DNA of 53,106 nt from Klebsiella aerogenes (lineage in GTDB: Bacteria > Pseudomonadota > Gammaproteobacteria > Enterobacterales > Enterobacteriaceae), in NCBI GenBank assembly GCA_029027985.1, contig CP119077.1, positions 1 through 53,106 on the forward strand, read 5' to 3'. Under the pieces are notes generated by a model. That model searched no databases. It saw nothing but the letters and a program-made list of their open reading frames with translations, and was not told the origin of the DNA. The position numbers and the translations under genes were made by a program. Below are positions 38,335-47,982 of the stretch, one piece after another (positions within the stretch are counted from its first letter, which is position 1; every line of letters starts with the position of its first letter).

Positions 38335-40874
38335 ATACCGCAATTCCTGTCTTAGTTGCGCTGATAGGGCTGATCTTGCTTGGCATGATGCTGGCTTACT
38401 ATCAGCGTATGGTGAAGGAATATCACCTTAAAAAACATCGCTCGAAGGATGAAGCCTTAGCCGACATGCTGAATTACGCCGCTGTTGTTGATGATGGCGT
38501 GATTGTATGTAAGAACGGTTCTTTTATGGCGTCATTCTTTTTTAAAGGTGCAGACAACGCGAGCGCGACCGACCAGGAAAGAGAGCTTGTCTCATTTCGC
38601 ATTAATAAAGCGATTGGCAGACTCGGCAACGGCTGGATGATGCACGTTGATGCAATGCGTAACCCGGCTCCGTCATACAGTGACCGAAACGCTTCACACT
38701 TTCCTGATCGTGTTTCCGCTGCCGTGGATGAAGAACGCCGCCGTCTGTTTGAAAAGCTGGGGCAACTGTATGAAGGGTGCTTTATCGTTACCTTCACCTG
38801 GTTCCCGCCAGCGCTGGCAGAAAGCAAATTTACGGAACTGATGTTTGATGACGACCGCGAAGCCTCCACTGATAAAGACGCTACGCTGAATCTCATTGAA
38901 AAATTTAAGCATGAAATCAGCATCATTCAGGCGAACCTCTCACAGGCTGTTTCGGTTGAGCGACTGAACGGCGTGAAAATCGAACAGGAAGACGGCTCCG
39001 TTGCAACGATGGATCAGCAGCTGGAGTACCTGCAGTATTGCATTACGGGGCTGCAACATCCTATACGTCTGCCAAACAATCCTATTTATCTGGATAGCCT
39101 CATTGGTGGTCAGGAGTTTATTCCTGGCATCACGCCACGTATCGGGAAAAACTTCATTCAGGTTGTGGCGATTGAAGGCTACCCCTCTGAATCTTATCCG
39201 GGCATTCTCACTAAGCTGGCCGAACAGCCATGTGAATACCGCTGGTCCACGCGCTTTATTTTCCTCGATTCTCACGAAGCCATTTCAAAGCTGACGGCAT
39301 TCCGCAGGAAGTGGAAACAGAAAGTACGCGGTTTTATGTCTCAGCTGTTCAATACCAATAACGGCTACGTTGATGAAGACGCATTGTCTATGGTCAACGA
39401 TGCGTCTTCTGCTATTGCAGAGACTAACTCCGGTTTGGTCAGTCAGGGTTATATCACCAGTGTCATTGTCCTGATGAATGAGGACCGCCAGAAGGTCGAA
39501 GATGCCGCAGAGTTTATGCGCAAGGCTGTTAACAATACCGGCTTCGCCGCGCGAATTGAAACCGTGAACACGGTGGATGCCTACTTTGGTTCCTTACCGG
39601 GCCATGGTGTTGAAAACGTGCGGCGACCACTGGTTAATACCCTTAACCTTGCCGACCTGATGCCAACCAGTACAATCTGGCCGGGCGAAAATAAAGCCCC
39701 AAGCCCGATGTTCGAAGTAGGCGCACCACCATTGACACACTGTGTCACGTCAGGGAATACGCCATTCAGACTTAATCTGCATGTTCGTGACCTCGGCCAC
39801 GCCTTCATGTTCGGGCCAACCCGTGCAGGTAAATCTACCCATCTGGCGTTAACCGCTATGCAGTGGCGTCGTTACGCTAACTCGCGCATTTTCACTTTCG
39901 ATAAAGGTCTGTCGATGTTTGCTACCTGCAAGGCCGTAGGCGGGAAGCATTTCACGATTGCCGGTGATGATAACCAGCTGGCGTTTGCACCTTTATCACG
40001 ACTGGATACTCCTACACGCCGCACATGGGCGATGGAATGGATTGAAGCCATTCTGATCCTGAACGGGGTCAAAGTTGATGCTCCTATGCGAAATGCTATT
40101 GCTGACGCCATTAAGAGTATGTCTGAGACTCACTCCAAAACCCTGTCTGAATTTACGGTTACGGTTCAGAACAATGTCATTCGTGAGGCACTCAAACAAT
40201 ACACCATTGATGGCAACATGGGTCATCTGCTCGATGCAGAAGAAGATGGTCTTGATATTTCTGACTTCATGACGTTCGAGATTGAACATCTCATGAACAT
40301 GGATCAGAAATACGCGCTGCCGGTGCTGCTCTATCTCTTCCGTCGCATTGAAGAATCGCTGGATGGTAGTCCTACACTCATCATCCTCGATGAGGCCTGG
40401 CTCATGCTGGGTCATCCAGAATTCAGGGGCAAAATCCGCGACTGGCTTAAATCCATGGCTAAGAAAAACTGCTCTGTTCTTATGGCAACTCAGCAGCTTA
40501 GTGATGCGGCCAACTCTGGCATTCTCGATGTCATTATTGAGTCAACTGCCTGCCGAATCTTCCTGCCAAACAGCCACGCCCTGCAGGAAGAAGCCATGCC
40601 TCTGTATATCAATATGGGGCTTAATCGCCGTCAGATTGAAATTATCGCGTCTGCCGTACCAAAACGAGATTACTACTACGTATCCGAAGAAGGCCGCCGC
40701 CTGTATCAGCTCGCGCTGGGGCCACTTGCGCTGGCATTTGCGGGAGCTACTGATCCCGATTCAATCGCTGCAGTTAAACAACTGTCCGAAACATACGGTG
40801 ATGGCTGGGTTGATGAATGGCTACGCACTAAGGGTCTGGACTTAAATGATTATGAGTATGAGGTCGCTGCATGA
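38331..40874 (+). CDS. trbE: TrbE (VirB4-like ATPase)
   Basis: 847 residues (RP4 852). N-terminal membrane helix, then a CagE/VirB4 domain. Walker A FGPTRAGKSTHLAL near residue 493 and Walker B TLIILDEAWLMLGHP near 680. Powers pilus assembly. Overlaps both trbD and trbF by 4 bases. Confidence 0.96.
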   Translation: MNTAIPVLVALIGLILLGMMLAYYQRMVKEYHLKKHRSKDEALADMLNYAAVVDDGVIVCKNGSFMASFFFKGADNASATDQERELVSFRINKAIGRLGNGWMMHVDAMRNPAPSYSDRNASHFPDRVSAAVDEERRRLFEKLGQLYEGCFIVTFTWFPPALAESKFTELMFDDDREASTDKDATLNLIEKFKHEISIIQANLSQAVSVERLNGVKIEQEDGSVATMDQQLEYLQYCITGLQHPIRLPNNPIYLDSLIGGQEFIPGITPRIGKNFIQVVAIEGYPSESYPGILTKLAEQPCEYRWSTRFIFLDSHEAISKLTAFRRKWKQKVRGFMSQLFNTNNGYVDEDALSMVNDASSAIAETNSGLVSQGYITSVIVLMNEDRQKVEDAAEFMRKAVNNTGFAARIETVNTVDAYFGSLPGHGVENVRRPLVNTLNLADLMPTSTIWPGENKAPSPMFEVGAPPLTHCVTSGNTPFRLNLHVRDLGHAFMFGPTRAGKSTHLALTAMQWRRYANSRIFTFDKGLSMFATCKAVGGKHFTIAGDDNQLAFAPLSRLDTPTRRTWAMEWIEAILILNGVKVDAPMRNAIADAIKSMSETHSKTLSEFTVTVQNNVIREALKQYTIDGNMGHLLDAEEDGLDISDFMTFEIEHLMNMDQKYALPVLLYLFRRIEESLDGSPTLIILDEAWLMLGHPEFRGKIRDWLKSMAKKNCSVLMATQQLSDAANSGILDVIIESTACRIFLPNSHALQEEAMPLYINMGLNRRQIEIIASAVPKRDYYYVSEEGRRLYQLALGPLALAFAGATDPDSIAAVKQLSETYGDGWVDEWLRTKGLDLNDYEYEVAA

Positions 40875-41578
40875 AACTTTTTAACGGTAAAAAAACCCCT
40901 CAGCCTGATAGCCCTAATCCGTATCTCAATTCACGTCGTTCATGGAATATCCACATGGGCCATGTGCAGCAGTTCGGGGCGCTGGGTATTTTCATTGGTG
41001 TAGCGGGTCTGCTTATCGGTCTGGCCGCTGTGGGGGGAATTACTTACATCGGGAGCCAATCGAAAACTGTCCCGATGGTTTATGAACAGGACAAGGCAGG
41101 TAACTACGTCAGCCTGACACGGGCAGACCGTTTGCCGCCAGCGAAGATCGACGACTACCGCACCGCTGTATGGAACTTTATCGATCACATCAGAACGGTT
41201 ACGCCAGATGGTGAACTACAGCGTAAGTCCGTATTGCGCACCTACGCGTTTTTGTTCCCGGATGATCCCGCCACAACAAAAGCGAATGAATACCTGAATG
41301 GTTCGAAAGAACGTAATCCTTTCACCCGTGCAAAAACGGAAATGGTCAGCACTGAGCTGATTTCCGTTCTGCAGCAAACGCCAGATACCTGGCAGGTTGA
41401 CTGGATTGAGACAACACGTAACCGCGACGGTACGTTAAAAAATCCACCGGTCCGAATGCGAGCACTGGTCAACGTTTATCAGAACACTAATCTGAACGCA
41501 AAAATTAACGAAAACAATGATGTGATGAACCCACATCGTATTTTCATTAAAGATTTCAACTGGTCAAAACAACTGTAA
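40871..41578 (+). CDS. trbF: TrbF (VirB8-like)
   Basis: 235 residues (RP4 260). Short cytoplasmic N-terminus, one membrane helix (LGIFIGVAGLLIGLAAVGGITYI) near residues 37-60, and a periplasmic NTF2-like domain. Core component of the inner-membrane complex. Confidence 0.94.
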   Translation: MKLFNGKKTPQPDSPNPYLNSRRSWNIHMGHVQQFGALGIFIGVAGLLIGLAAVGGITYIGSQSKTVPMVYEQDKAGNYVSLTRADRLPPAKIDDYRTAVWNFIDHIRTVTPDGELQRKSVLRTYAFLFPDDPATTKANEYLNGSKERNPFTRAKTEMVSTELISVLQQTPDTWQVDWIETTRNRDGTLKNPPVRMRALVNVYQNTNLNAKINENNDVMNPHRIFIKDFNWSKQL

Positions 41579-41593
41579 ATTCGGGGCCGAAAC

Positions 41594-42484
41594 ATGAAAA
41601 AGTCAATTATCTCAGCGTTAATTTTGAGCTTACCGCTTCTGGCTAATGCGGCTCCCGGTAGTGATCCGCTGGCCGACCAATATTTCTCTAACAATGAGCC
41701 ATCGCTCACACCACAGGAGCGAGCAGCCATTGGAATAGGTCAGAAATGGCAGACCGGTGCTGGCAGCGTAACCAGTAAGCCATTTGCAGGGCCAGACGGT
41801 GCAATCAGTTACGTGTATACAACGGGCCAGACGCAGATTGTCTGTGCCGTACTGCAGCTGTGCGATGTCGCTTTGCAGCCAGGAGAGAACGTCAACAATA
41901 TTGACGTTGGTGATCCACGCGTAACGGTATCTCCTTCAATCACTGGTTCTGGTGCAGCGCAGCAGCTGCATCTGATCATCAAGCCTCTGGATGTGGGCCT
42001 TGATACCTCTTTGGTCGTGACGACTGACCGCCGCACATATCGTATGCGTGTTAAAACCAGCCGCACCAAATTTATGCCGTATGTGTCTTTTACCTACCCG
42101 GAAGACGCGCAGGCTAAATGGGATGCCATTCGGACGCGTGAAGCCAAGCAGCTGCGTGACAACACAATTCCTCAAACTGGTGAATACCTGGGGAATCTGG
42201 ATTTCAACTACAAAATCAGCGGTTCTGCTGGCTGGAAACCGGTACGTGTATATAACGATGGCGTCAAAACCATTATCCAGTTCCCTAAAACGATTTCTTC
42301 TGGCGAAACCCCAATCCTTCTGGTTGTGCGTAAAGAAGGCGGGCTGTTCTCTAAAGACGAAACGCAGCAGGTAAACCTGCGTACCCAGGGAGACAGAACG
42401 ATTGTCGATGGCCTGTTTGACAAGGCATATCTGGTAATTGGCGTCGGTTCGAGCCAGGAAAAAGTAACTATCACAAGGGGCTAA
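41594..42484 (+). CDS. trbG: TrbG (VirB9-like)
   Basis: 296 residues (RP4 297). Signal peptide LILSLPLLANA then APGSDPLADQY; a beta-rich periplasmic protein with VKTSRTKFMPYVSFTYPEDAQAKWD and PVRVYNDGVKTIIQFPK, the VirB9 signature. Forms the outer-membrane core with TrbH and TrbI. Confidence 0.95.
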   Translation: MKKSIISALILSLPLLANAAPGSDPLADQYFSNNEPSLTPQERAAIGIGQKWQTGAGSVTSKPFAGPDGAISYVYTTGQTQIVCAVLQLCDVALQPGENVNNIDVGDPRVTVSPSITGSGAAQQLHLIIKPLDVGLDTSLVVTTDRRTYRMRVKTSRTKFMPYVSFTYPEDAQAKWDAIRTREAKQLRDNTIPQTGEYLGNLDFNYKISGSAGWKPVRVYNDGVKTIIQFPKTISSGETPILLVVRKEGGLFSKDETQQVNLRTQGDRTIVDGLFDKAYLVIGVGSSQEKVTITRG

Positions 42485-42486
42485 TA

Positions 42487-42939
42487 ATGAAAGCAGCAAT
42501 GAAATTAACCTCTGCTATGGTGCTGGCCGCAAGCCTGTTAATGACTGGCTGTGTCTCTTCGGGTTATGGCAACTATTCAAATGCCAGTATGTTCGCTTCT
42601 ACGAGCATGGCAGATAACACCGTTGCGCATCTGGCGGCGCTGTATCCTCCGGGACGTACTACGTTCACGATGAAACAGCCTGCCAAAGATCAGTTCGGTT
42701 CGGCACTTGTTCAGCGTCTGCGGTCGCGGGGTTATGCCGTTATTGAATTCACGAAAGACGGTAAGCCTCAGAGCGCCCTGGCAAATTCAGGGACCACTCT
42801 TGGTTATGTCGTGAACACCGTCGCGCCTAACCTCTACCAGGTCACAACGTATGTTGGTGGCGTCACGTTAAGCCGTGGTTTCGCTCTGGCAACAGACGGA
42901 AAAGCATACCCAGCAGGCCCATGGACTCGCGAGGAATAA
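42487..42939 (+). CDS. trbH: TrbH lipoprotein (VirB7-position)
   Basis: 150 residues (RP4 160). Lipoprotein signal peptide with lipobox LMTGC, Cys22. Mature domain contains HLAALYPPGRTTFTMKQPAKDQFGSALVQRLRSRGYAV, the TrbH pattern. Starts 2 bases after trbG. Confidence 0.93.
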   Translation: MKAAMKLTSAMVLAASLLMTGCVSSGYGNYSNASMFASTSMADNTVAHLAALYPPGRTTFTMKQPAKDQFGSALVQRLRSRGYAVIEFTKDGKPQSALANSGTTLGYVVNTVAPNLYQVTTYVGGVTLSRGFALATDGKAYPAGPWTREE

Positions 42940-42942
42940 AGG

Positions 42943-44337
42943 ATGGCTGACCAAGATAAAATGTCCCCCGACGCTTCTCCGGGCGTTGCGAACAAAACCG
43001 GTGTACGCCGCGTTAACAAAAGACCTATGTACATTGCTATAGGCTGTGTGGCTGCATTCTGCCTTGTCGTTGCATACGTCGCGAATAAACGTGCCAACCA
43101 GGGCGCGTCTGATACGGCAGAAACGACTGTTCAACGTGGCAGCAGCCGCGATACCTCAGCAATGGCAATGGATGTTATGGGAGGCGGTAGTTCCGGGCTT
43201 ATTGAAGCACCGGCAACACCGCCAGAGATTCCGAAACAGGATGATAAAACCAAACCGAGCACAGATTATACAGCGGTTCCCGTTGCGCCGGTGGCTGATC
43301 CAGATCAGCCGCCCGTTCCGCAACGGTCGGAATCGCCACGGCAGAATGATCCAGAAGCAGACCAGATTCGTCGCAATAAAATGCGTGATTTTGTTGAGGC
43401 CGTAAAAGCTAAAACGGAAGTGAGCCTGCCTAACCAGCTGGGGCGTTCAACCACTGCAGGCAATACACCGCAAACCCGCGATGAAATGCTGCAGGAAATC
43501 GCTAACGTTCGCCGTCAGATGGAACAGAACAATGCTGGCGATGCTACTGCAAGTTATGACGCTCAGGTTCAGAGAATCCGGGCCTCTATGAATGGCGGCG
43601 CAGATAGCGGCAGCGATACTGGTATGCAGCTGGCATCAGTGGGTGGTGCTTCCGTTTCCCGAAATGACATCAACCAGTTCGGTAAGAAAGGGCAGGGTGA
43701 CAGATGGTTACTGGATGAAAAAGTTTCTGCACCACACAGCCAGTATGAACTTCGTGCGGGCTGGGTCATTCCTGGCGTCATGATTAGCGGTATTAACTCT
43801 GATCTTCCAGGGCAGATTGTTGGTCAGGTTGCTCAGGACGTTTATGACTCAGCAACAGGCAAATACCTTCTTATCCCTCACGGAACTCGCGTGATAGGGA
43901 CATATTCAAGCGATGTTGCCTATGGTCAGGAAGGGGTCATGATTGCCTGGCAGCGTCTGGTATTCCCGGACGGAAAAGCTCTTGATTTAGGCTCCATGCC
44001 GGGTGCAGACATGGCGGGTTATTCTGGTTTCCGTGATCAGGTTAATAACCATTACTTCCGTATCTTTGGTAACGCTCTGCTGCTGTCCGGTATTACCGCG
44101 ACAATTGCTTATTCTCAGGATCGCGACCAGAACAATAACAACTCGAATCAGGCTCCGAACATGAGCAGTGAAATGAGTGCAGCGCTGGGTCAGGTATTCG
44201 GTCAGGCCATTGCGCAGGTTGTACAGAAAAACCTGAATATCGCGCCTACGCTCGAAATTCGTCCGGGTTATCGCTTCAATATCATGGTCACTAAAGACCT
44301 GGCATTCACAAAGCCTTATCAGGCATTTGACTACTAA
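42943..44337 (+). CDS. trbI: TrbI (VirB10-like)
   Basis: 464 residues (RP4 463). Cytoplasmic start, membrane helix MYIAIGCVAAFCLVVAYVAN near 28-47, Pro-rich linker (VPVAPVADPDQPPVPQRSE), and C-terminal VirB10 barrel (AGWVIPGVMISGINSDLPGQIVGQV ... LLIPHGTRVIGTYSSD). Spans both membranes and senses ATP use. Confidence 0.96.
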   Translation: MADQDKMSPDASPGVANKTGVRRVNKRPMYIAIGCVAAFCLVVAYVANKRANQGASDTAETTVQRGSSRDTSAMAMDVMGGGSSGLIEAPATPPEIPKQDDKTKPSTDYTAVPVAPVADPDQPPVPQRSESPRQNDPEADQIRRNKMRDFVEAVKAKTEVSLPNQLGRSTTAGNTPQTRDEMLQEIANVRRQMEQNNAGDATASYDAQVQRIRASMNGGADSGSDTGMQLASVGGASVSRNDINQFGKKGQGDRWLLDEKVSAPHSQYELRAGWVIPGVMISGINSDLPGQIVGQVAQDVYDSATGKYLLIPHGTRVIGTYSSDVAYGQEGVMIAWQRLVFPDGKALDLGSMPGADMAGYSGFRDQVNNHYFRIFGNALLLSGITATIAYSQDRDQNNNNSNQAPNMSSEMSAALGQVFGQAIAQVVQKNLNIAPTLEIRPGYRFNIMVTKDLAFTKPYQAFDY

Positions 44338-44349
44338 GAGGACAAGACG

Positions 44350-45120
44350 ATGAATAAACGTTTCGTTTTAGCCGCTAAAAAAGCGTTACTGGCTTCCTTC
44401 GTGGCGTCAATCATGGCATTACCGGCGAAAGCCGGTATCCCTGTCATCGATGGTACTAATGTGGTGCAGACCACAATCAGCGCAGTCAATAACGTTCAGG
44501 CTGTGGCTAAACAGATCCAGCAGTACCAGACGCAGCTGCAGCAGTATGAAAACATGCTGAAAAATACAGTCGCACCTGCGGCATATATCTGGGATCAGGC
44601 CAATTCGACCATCAACAAATTATTGCAGGCGCAGGACACTCTTAATTACTACAAAAATCAGGCCGGGAGTCTCGATTCATATCTGAAACGTTATCAGGAT
44701 ATTAACTATTACAGATCGTCGGCGTGCTTTAACAGTAATGTTGAATGTACTGCGGATGAAATTAGCGCACTGCGTAAAGCTGAACAGAACAACTCTGAGG
44801 CACGTAAAAAGGCTAACGACGCCGTGTTTAAGGCTCTCGATCAACAGCAGGAAACACTGCAAAGCGATGCTGATAACCTGGCAGATTTGCAAACTCAGGC
44901 CACCGGCGCGCAAGGGCAAATGGAAGCTATTCAGGCCGCTAACCAGCTTGCCAGTGCTCAAACAAACCAGCTGCTGCAAATCCGCTCGCTTCTGGTAGCT
45001 CAACAAAACGCTGCAGCAACACTGGCGCAGGCTCAGGCCGATAAAGAGGCCCAGCAAGCGGCTGCATCAGAAACTTTTAGGGCAGGGACTTATACCAAAA
45101 GCCCCGCTCAATCTTGGTAA
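44350..45120 (+). CDS. trbJ: TrbJ (VirB5-like)
   Basis: 256 residues (RP4 258). Signal peptide ending MALPAKAG; mature part is helical and Gln/Ala-rich (QAVAKQIQQYQTQLQQYENMLKN). The codons for FVLAAKKA near the start contain a perfect KorB operator core (44367-44379). Minor pilus component. Confidence 0.94.
   Translation: MNKRFVLAAKKALLASFVASIMALPAKAGIPVIDGTNVVQTTISAVNNVQAVAKQIQQYQTQLQQYENMLKNTVAPAAYIWDQANSTINKLLQAQDTLNYYKNQAGSLDSYLKRYQDINYYRSSACFNSNVECTADEISALRKAEQNNSEARKKANDAVFKALDQQQETLQSDADNLADLQTQATGAQGQMEAIQAANQLASAQTNQLLQIRSLLVAQQNAAATLAQAQADKEAQQAAASETFRAGTYTKSPAQSW
44367..44379. promoter_or_regulatory. KorB operator core inside trbJ
   Basis: Perfect TTTAGCCGCTAAA within the first 12 codons of trbJ. 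Confidence 0.55.
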
Positions 45121-45132
45121 GGTGATACTCCT

Positions 45133-45306
45133 ATGAAATATATCATTCCACTCATTCTGTCGGCGTTCTTTATCACTGCTTGCGACCAAAAAACCGATCC
45201 CAACCAGGTTGATTGCAATAAGTCAGTATCAAAGATGACTGACCAGGAAAAAACGCAGTGTGGTAAATCAGGCGAATTTACAAAAAGCCCCGAAAAGAAA
45301 TGGTGA
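45133..45306 (+). CDS. trbK: TrbK entry-exclusion lipoprotein
   Basis: 57 residues (RP4 TrbK 69). Signal MKYIIPLILSAFFITAC with lipobox ITAC, Cys17 the lipid site; the mature part CDQKTDPNQVDCNKSV has Cys pairs and is short and basic at the end. TrbK in the recipient envelope blocks entry of related plasmids. Located between trbJ and trbL as in RP4, 12 bases after trbJ. Confidence 0.9.
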   Translation: MKYIIPLILSAFFITACDQKTDPNQVDCNKSVSKMTDQEKTQCGKSGEFTKSPEKKW

Positions 45307-45310
45307 CAGA

Positions 45311-46864
45311 ATGAAATTCAGGCATCTAATTTATCCTTGCTTATCTGTGTTGCTGATATTAATCAGCACACAGGCACAGGCTGCACCATTAGATAGTGCT
45401 GGGTTGCTTGATGATATCCTTAACCGCTTTGCAAATGTTGCCAGCACTTGGGCTGGAACCATACAAAATTACGCGACCTGGATATTTTGGTCATTAGCGG
45501 TAATTTCAATGGTATGGACATTCGCAATGATGGCAATGCAGGGCGAAGGATTATCGGCAGCTCTTGCGGAAGTAGTTCGTTTCTTTGCTGTGTTAGGTTT
45601 TTTCTTCTATCTGCTAAAAAACGGCCCGGCAATATCGGTAGATATTCAGGATTCATTACGTCAACTCGCGGCTAATGCTTCTGGTTTATCAAAATCATTC
45701 TCGCCTTCGGGCATTGTAGATATAGGGTTTGATATCGTATCGAGAGTCGTTGACCAGTCTTCTATTTGGTCCCCGGCAGACTCCACTGTCGGCTTGATTT
45801 TAGCCGGAGTTATTCTATGCGTATTAGCACTTGTCGGTGTGAATATGCTTCTTCTGCTGATTACCGGTTGGATTTTAAGTTACGGCGGTATTTTCTTACT
45901 CGGTTTTGGGGGGTCTCGTTGGACTTCAGATATTGCCATTACATACTTCAAAACAGTTCTAGGAGTTGCCCTGCAGCTGTTCACAATGGTTCTAATTGTT
46001 GGTATTGGAAAATCCTTCATAGACCAGTATTACCAGGCAATGGGCGCTGACGCAGTACAAATGAAATCTATGTTTGTAATGCTTGTAGCCTCAATTGTTC
46101 TTTTGGTTCTTGTTAATAAAGTTCCTCCTATGGTTGGCAGTATTGTAGGCGGTGCTTCAATGCAAGGCATTGGTGGCTTTGGTGCCGGTGCACTTATTGG
46201 GGCTGCAGCTGCTGCAGGAGCCGCAATAGCAACAGCTGGCGCTGCGGCGGCGGCAGGTGCAGCAAACGCTGCCGGGGGCGCATCAGCACTCAAAGCAGCG
46301 TTTGAATCAGCACAAGCGGCGATGGCCGAAGAATCAGGTTCTGGCGGTTCTAGCGGTTCCGGTGGAGGATTTGGCGGCGGGGAAGATACCGGTTCCGTAG
46401 ATACTTCTGGAGGCCAACCATCTGGCGGTTCCGGTGGTTCGTCTGCAGGAAGCAGTTCAGGTAGCTCCAGCGGAGGAAGTCAGGGGTTTGCTTCATCTTT
46501 CTCACGAGCTGGCCGCATGGCTTCTCACATGGCGAGTAGTTTGGCTGACGGCATGGCCGCACGCAATGCGGCCAAGCATGACTCAAAAATCAGCGCGGCA
46601 AAAGACACTATTGCACAGACTGCAGGTGGTCAGCTTGCTTCTCAAATCCGTGCGCAAACAGCTGCGCGTCAGTCTGGTCCGATGGTTTCAGATGACACGG
46701 CTATGCAGGGTGCTTTCGCCAGTAACGATAACGCCAGCACAAATCAGTTTAGTGGTGACGGTCTGAGTGGAAGCCAGCCAGATACAGGCAATGTTTCTGG
46801 AGAGTCACAGGCTCCACAGGGCAGTGATGAATATGAACAGTTCAAAAACAAACAAAACTTCTAA
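45311..46864 (+). CDS. trbL: TrbL (VirB6-like)
   Basis: 517 residues (RP4 528), ATG 45311, 4 bases after trbK. Signal peptide ending TQAQA, then five or six membrane segments between 50 and 300, and a Gly/Ser/Ala-rich C-terminal third (SGSGGSSGSGGGFGGGEDTGS). Polytopic channel component of the inner membrane. Confidence 0.95.
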   Translation: MKFRHLIYPCLSVLLILISTQAQAAPLDSAGLLDDILNRFANVASTWAGTIQNYATWIFWSLAVISMVWTFAMMAMQGEGLSAALAEVVRFFAVLGFFFYLLKNGPAISVDIQDSLRQLAANASGLSKSFSPSGIVDIGFDIVSRVVDQSSIWSPADSTVGLILAGVILCVLALVGVNMLLLLITGWILSYGGIFLLGFGGSRWTSDIAITYFKTVLGVALQLFTMVLIVGIGKSFIDQYYQAMGADAVQMKSMFVMLVASIVLLVLVNKVPPMVGSIVGGASMQGIGGFGAGALIGAAAAAGAAIATAGAAAAAGAANAAGGASALKAAFESAQAAMAEESGSGGSSGSGGGFGGGEDTGSVDTSGGQPSGGSGGSSAGSSSGSSSGGSQGFASSFSRAGRMASHMASSLADGMAARNAAKHDSKISAAKDTIAQTAGGQLASQIRAQTAARQSGPMVSDDTAMQGAFASNDNASTNQFSGDGLSGSQPDTGNVSGESQAPQGSDEYEQFKNKQNF

Positions 46865-46874
46865 GGGGTTCGTT

Positions 46875-47180
46875 ATGAAAGCAATTCTTTCCGTTCTGGT
46901 TTTAGCTGCAAGTTCTGTTGCTATGACAGCCCCGGCTAAAGCCGCAGATCCATGCGAACAGGTATTATGCCTGTATGGTGTGATGACAACCGGAAATATC
47001 GCAAGCGGATGTTCAGGGCCGGTTGGTGACTATTTCAATATCATCGAGAAAAAACACGGTTCTTTCCTGCCGGATCATACTTCGCGCAAGCGTAAAAAAC
47101 AGCTGGATAAGTGCTCATCAGCTGGAAGTGATGTGGTTGAAAAAATTAATAACAAGTTTGGCCGCCTGCGCGGGCTGTGA
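46875..47180 (+). CDS. trbM: TrbM
   Basis: 101 residues (RP4 195), shorter. Signal peptide MKAILSVLVLAASSVAMTAPAKA, then DPCEQVLCLYGVMTTGNIASGCSGPVGDYFNIIEKKHGSFLP, the TrbM/KikA pattern with conserved Cys. Periplasmic. ATG 46875 after AAGGGG. Confidence 0.9.
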   Translation: MKAILSVLVLAASSVAMTAPAKAADPCEQVLCLYGVMTTGNIASGCSGPVGDYFNIIEKKHGSFLPDHTSRKRKKQLDKCSSAGSDVVEKINNKFGRLRGL

Positions 47181-47195
47181 TCAAAGGAGAATAAT

Positions 47196-47966
47196 ATGCC
47201 GTATTTAGATATGCCACCGGCTCAGGTTGAACGTGTAGTTTGCTCAATTACTGCAGCGATAAAATATCAGGTTCCGGCTAATATCATGTTAGCCGTAGCT
47301 GAAAAAGAGGGTGGTAGTACCGGGCTTGAGAATAAAAATCGTAACTCAAATGGCACATATGATGTGGGCCGTATGCAGTTTAATACGGTTTATTTAAAGG
47401 ATCTGGAAAAATACGGCATTACAGCGGAGGACGTAGCACAGCCAGGCTGTTATTCATATGATTTGGCTGCGTGGCGTATACGCGGCCATATCAAAAATGA
47501 TAAAGGCGACATCTGGACAAAAGCTGCAAATTATCATTCAAAAACGCCTCAATTTAACGAGGTCTATCGTGCTGACCTGATAAGAAAAGCAGCTAAATGG
47601 CAGACATGGATTGAAGCACGCTTTAATACGTTTGATGCGACAAAGCCTGCCGGAACAACTCCACAGCCGCAACTGGCGGCTGCAGGGGTTACGCCAGAAG
47701 AAAGGGCGGGGAAAAGCATTGCGCAGGTTACTGACCTTGCACAAAGCGACACACACGCTACAGAACCGCCAAAAAATGACGGGACAGCAGCAACACCATC
47801 TACGCCGGATCAACTTATTGGTTTTGCCGCGTCTGTAAAACAAATACCGGTTAAAAGCGTCGCAAAGGCTGACTACCAGCAGCCCGCACAGCAACTACCA
47901 GGTCGTTATAACAAGGCTGCAGCGGATGCACTGGCTGCAGTATATGGAAATATCAAGCTACGTTGA
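47196..47966 (+). CDS. trbN: TrbN lytic transglycosylase
   Basis: 256 residues (RP4 TrbN 234). Lysozyme-like domain in the first 150 residues: VPANIMLAVAEKEGG with the likely catalytic Glu at about 38, and DVGRMQFN. Opens peptidoglycan for the channel. No standard signal peptide is seen. The Pro/Thr/Gln-rich C-terminal part is variable. Confidence 0.88.
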   Translation: MPYLDMPPAQVERVVCSITAAIKYQVPANIMLAVAEKEGGSTGLENKNRNSNGTYDVGRMQFNTVYLKDLEKYGITAEDVAQPGCYSYDLAAWRIRGHIKNDKGDIWTKAANYHSKTPQFNEVYRADLIRKAAKWQTWIEARFNTFDATKPAGTTPQPQLAAAGVTPEERAGKSIAQVTDLAQSDTHATEPPKNDGTAATPSTPDQLIGFAASVKQIPVKSVAKADYQQPAQQLPGRYNKAAADALAAVYGNIKLR

Positions 47967-47967
47967 T

Positions 47968-47980
47968 TTTAGCGGCTAAA
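47968..47980. promoter_or_regulatory. KorB operator between trbN and trbP
   Basis: Perfect TTTAGCGGCTAAA just after the trbN stop and 2 bases before the trbP ATG. Confidence 0.75.
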
Positions 47981-47982
47981 AC

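Noticed and set aside
45798..45815. Additional KorB site in trbL
   Set aside because: Only TTTTAGCCGGAG; the right arm of the palindrome is absent.
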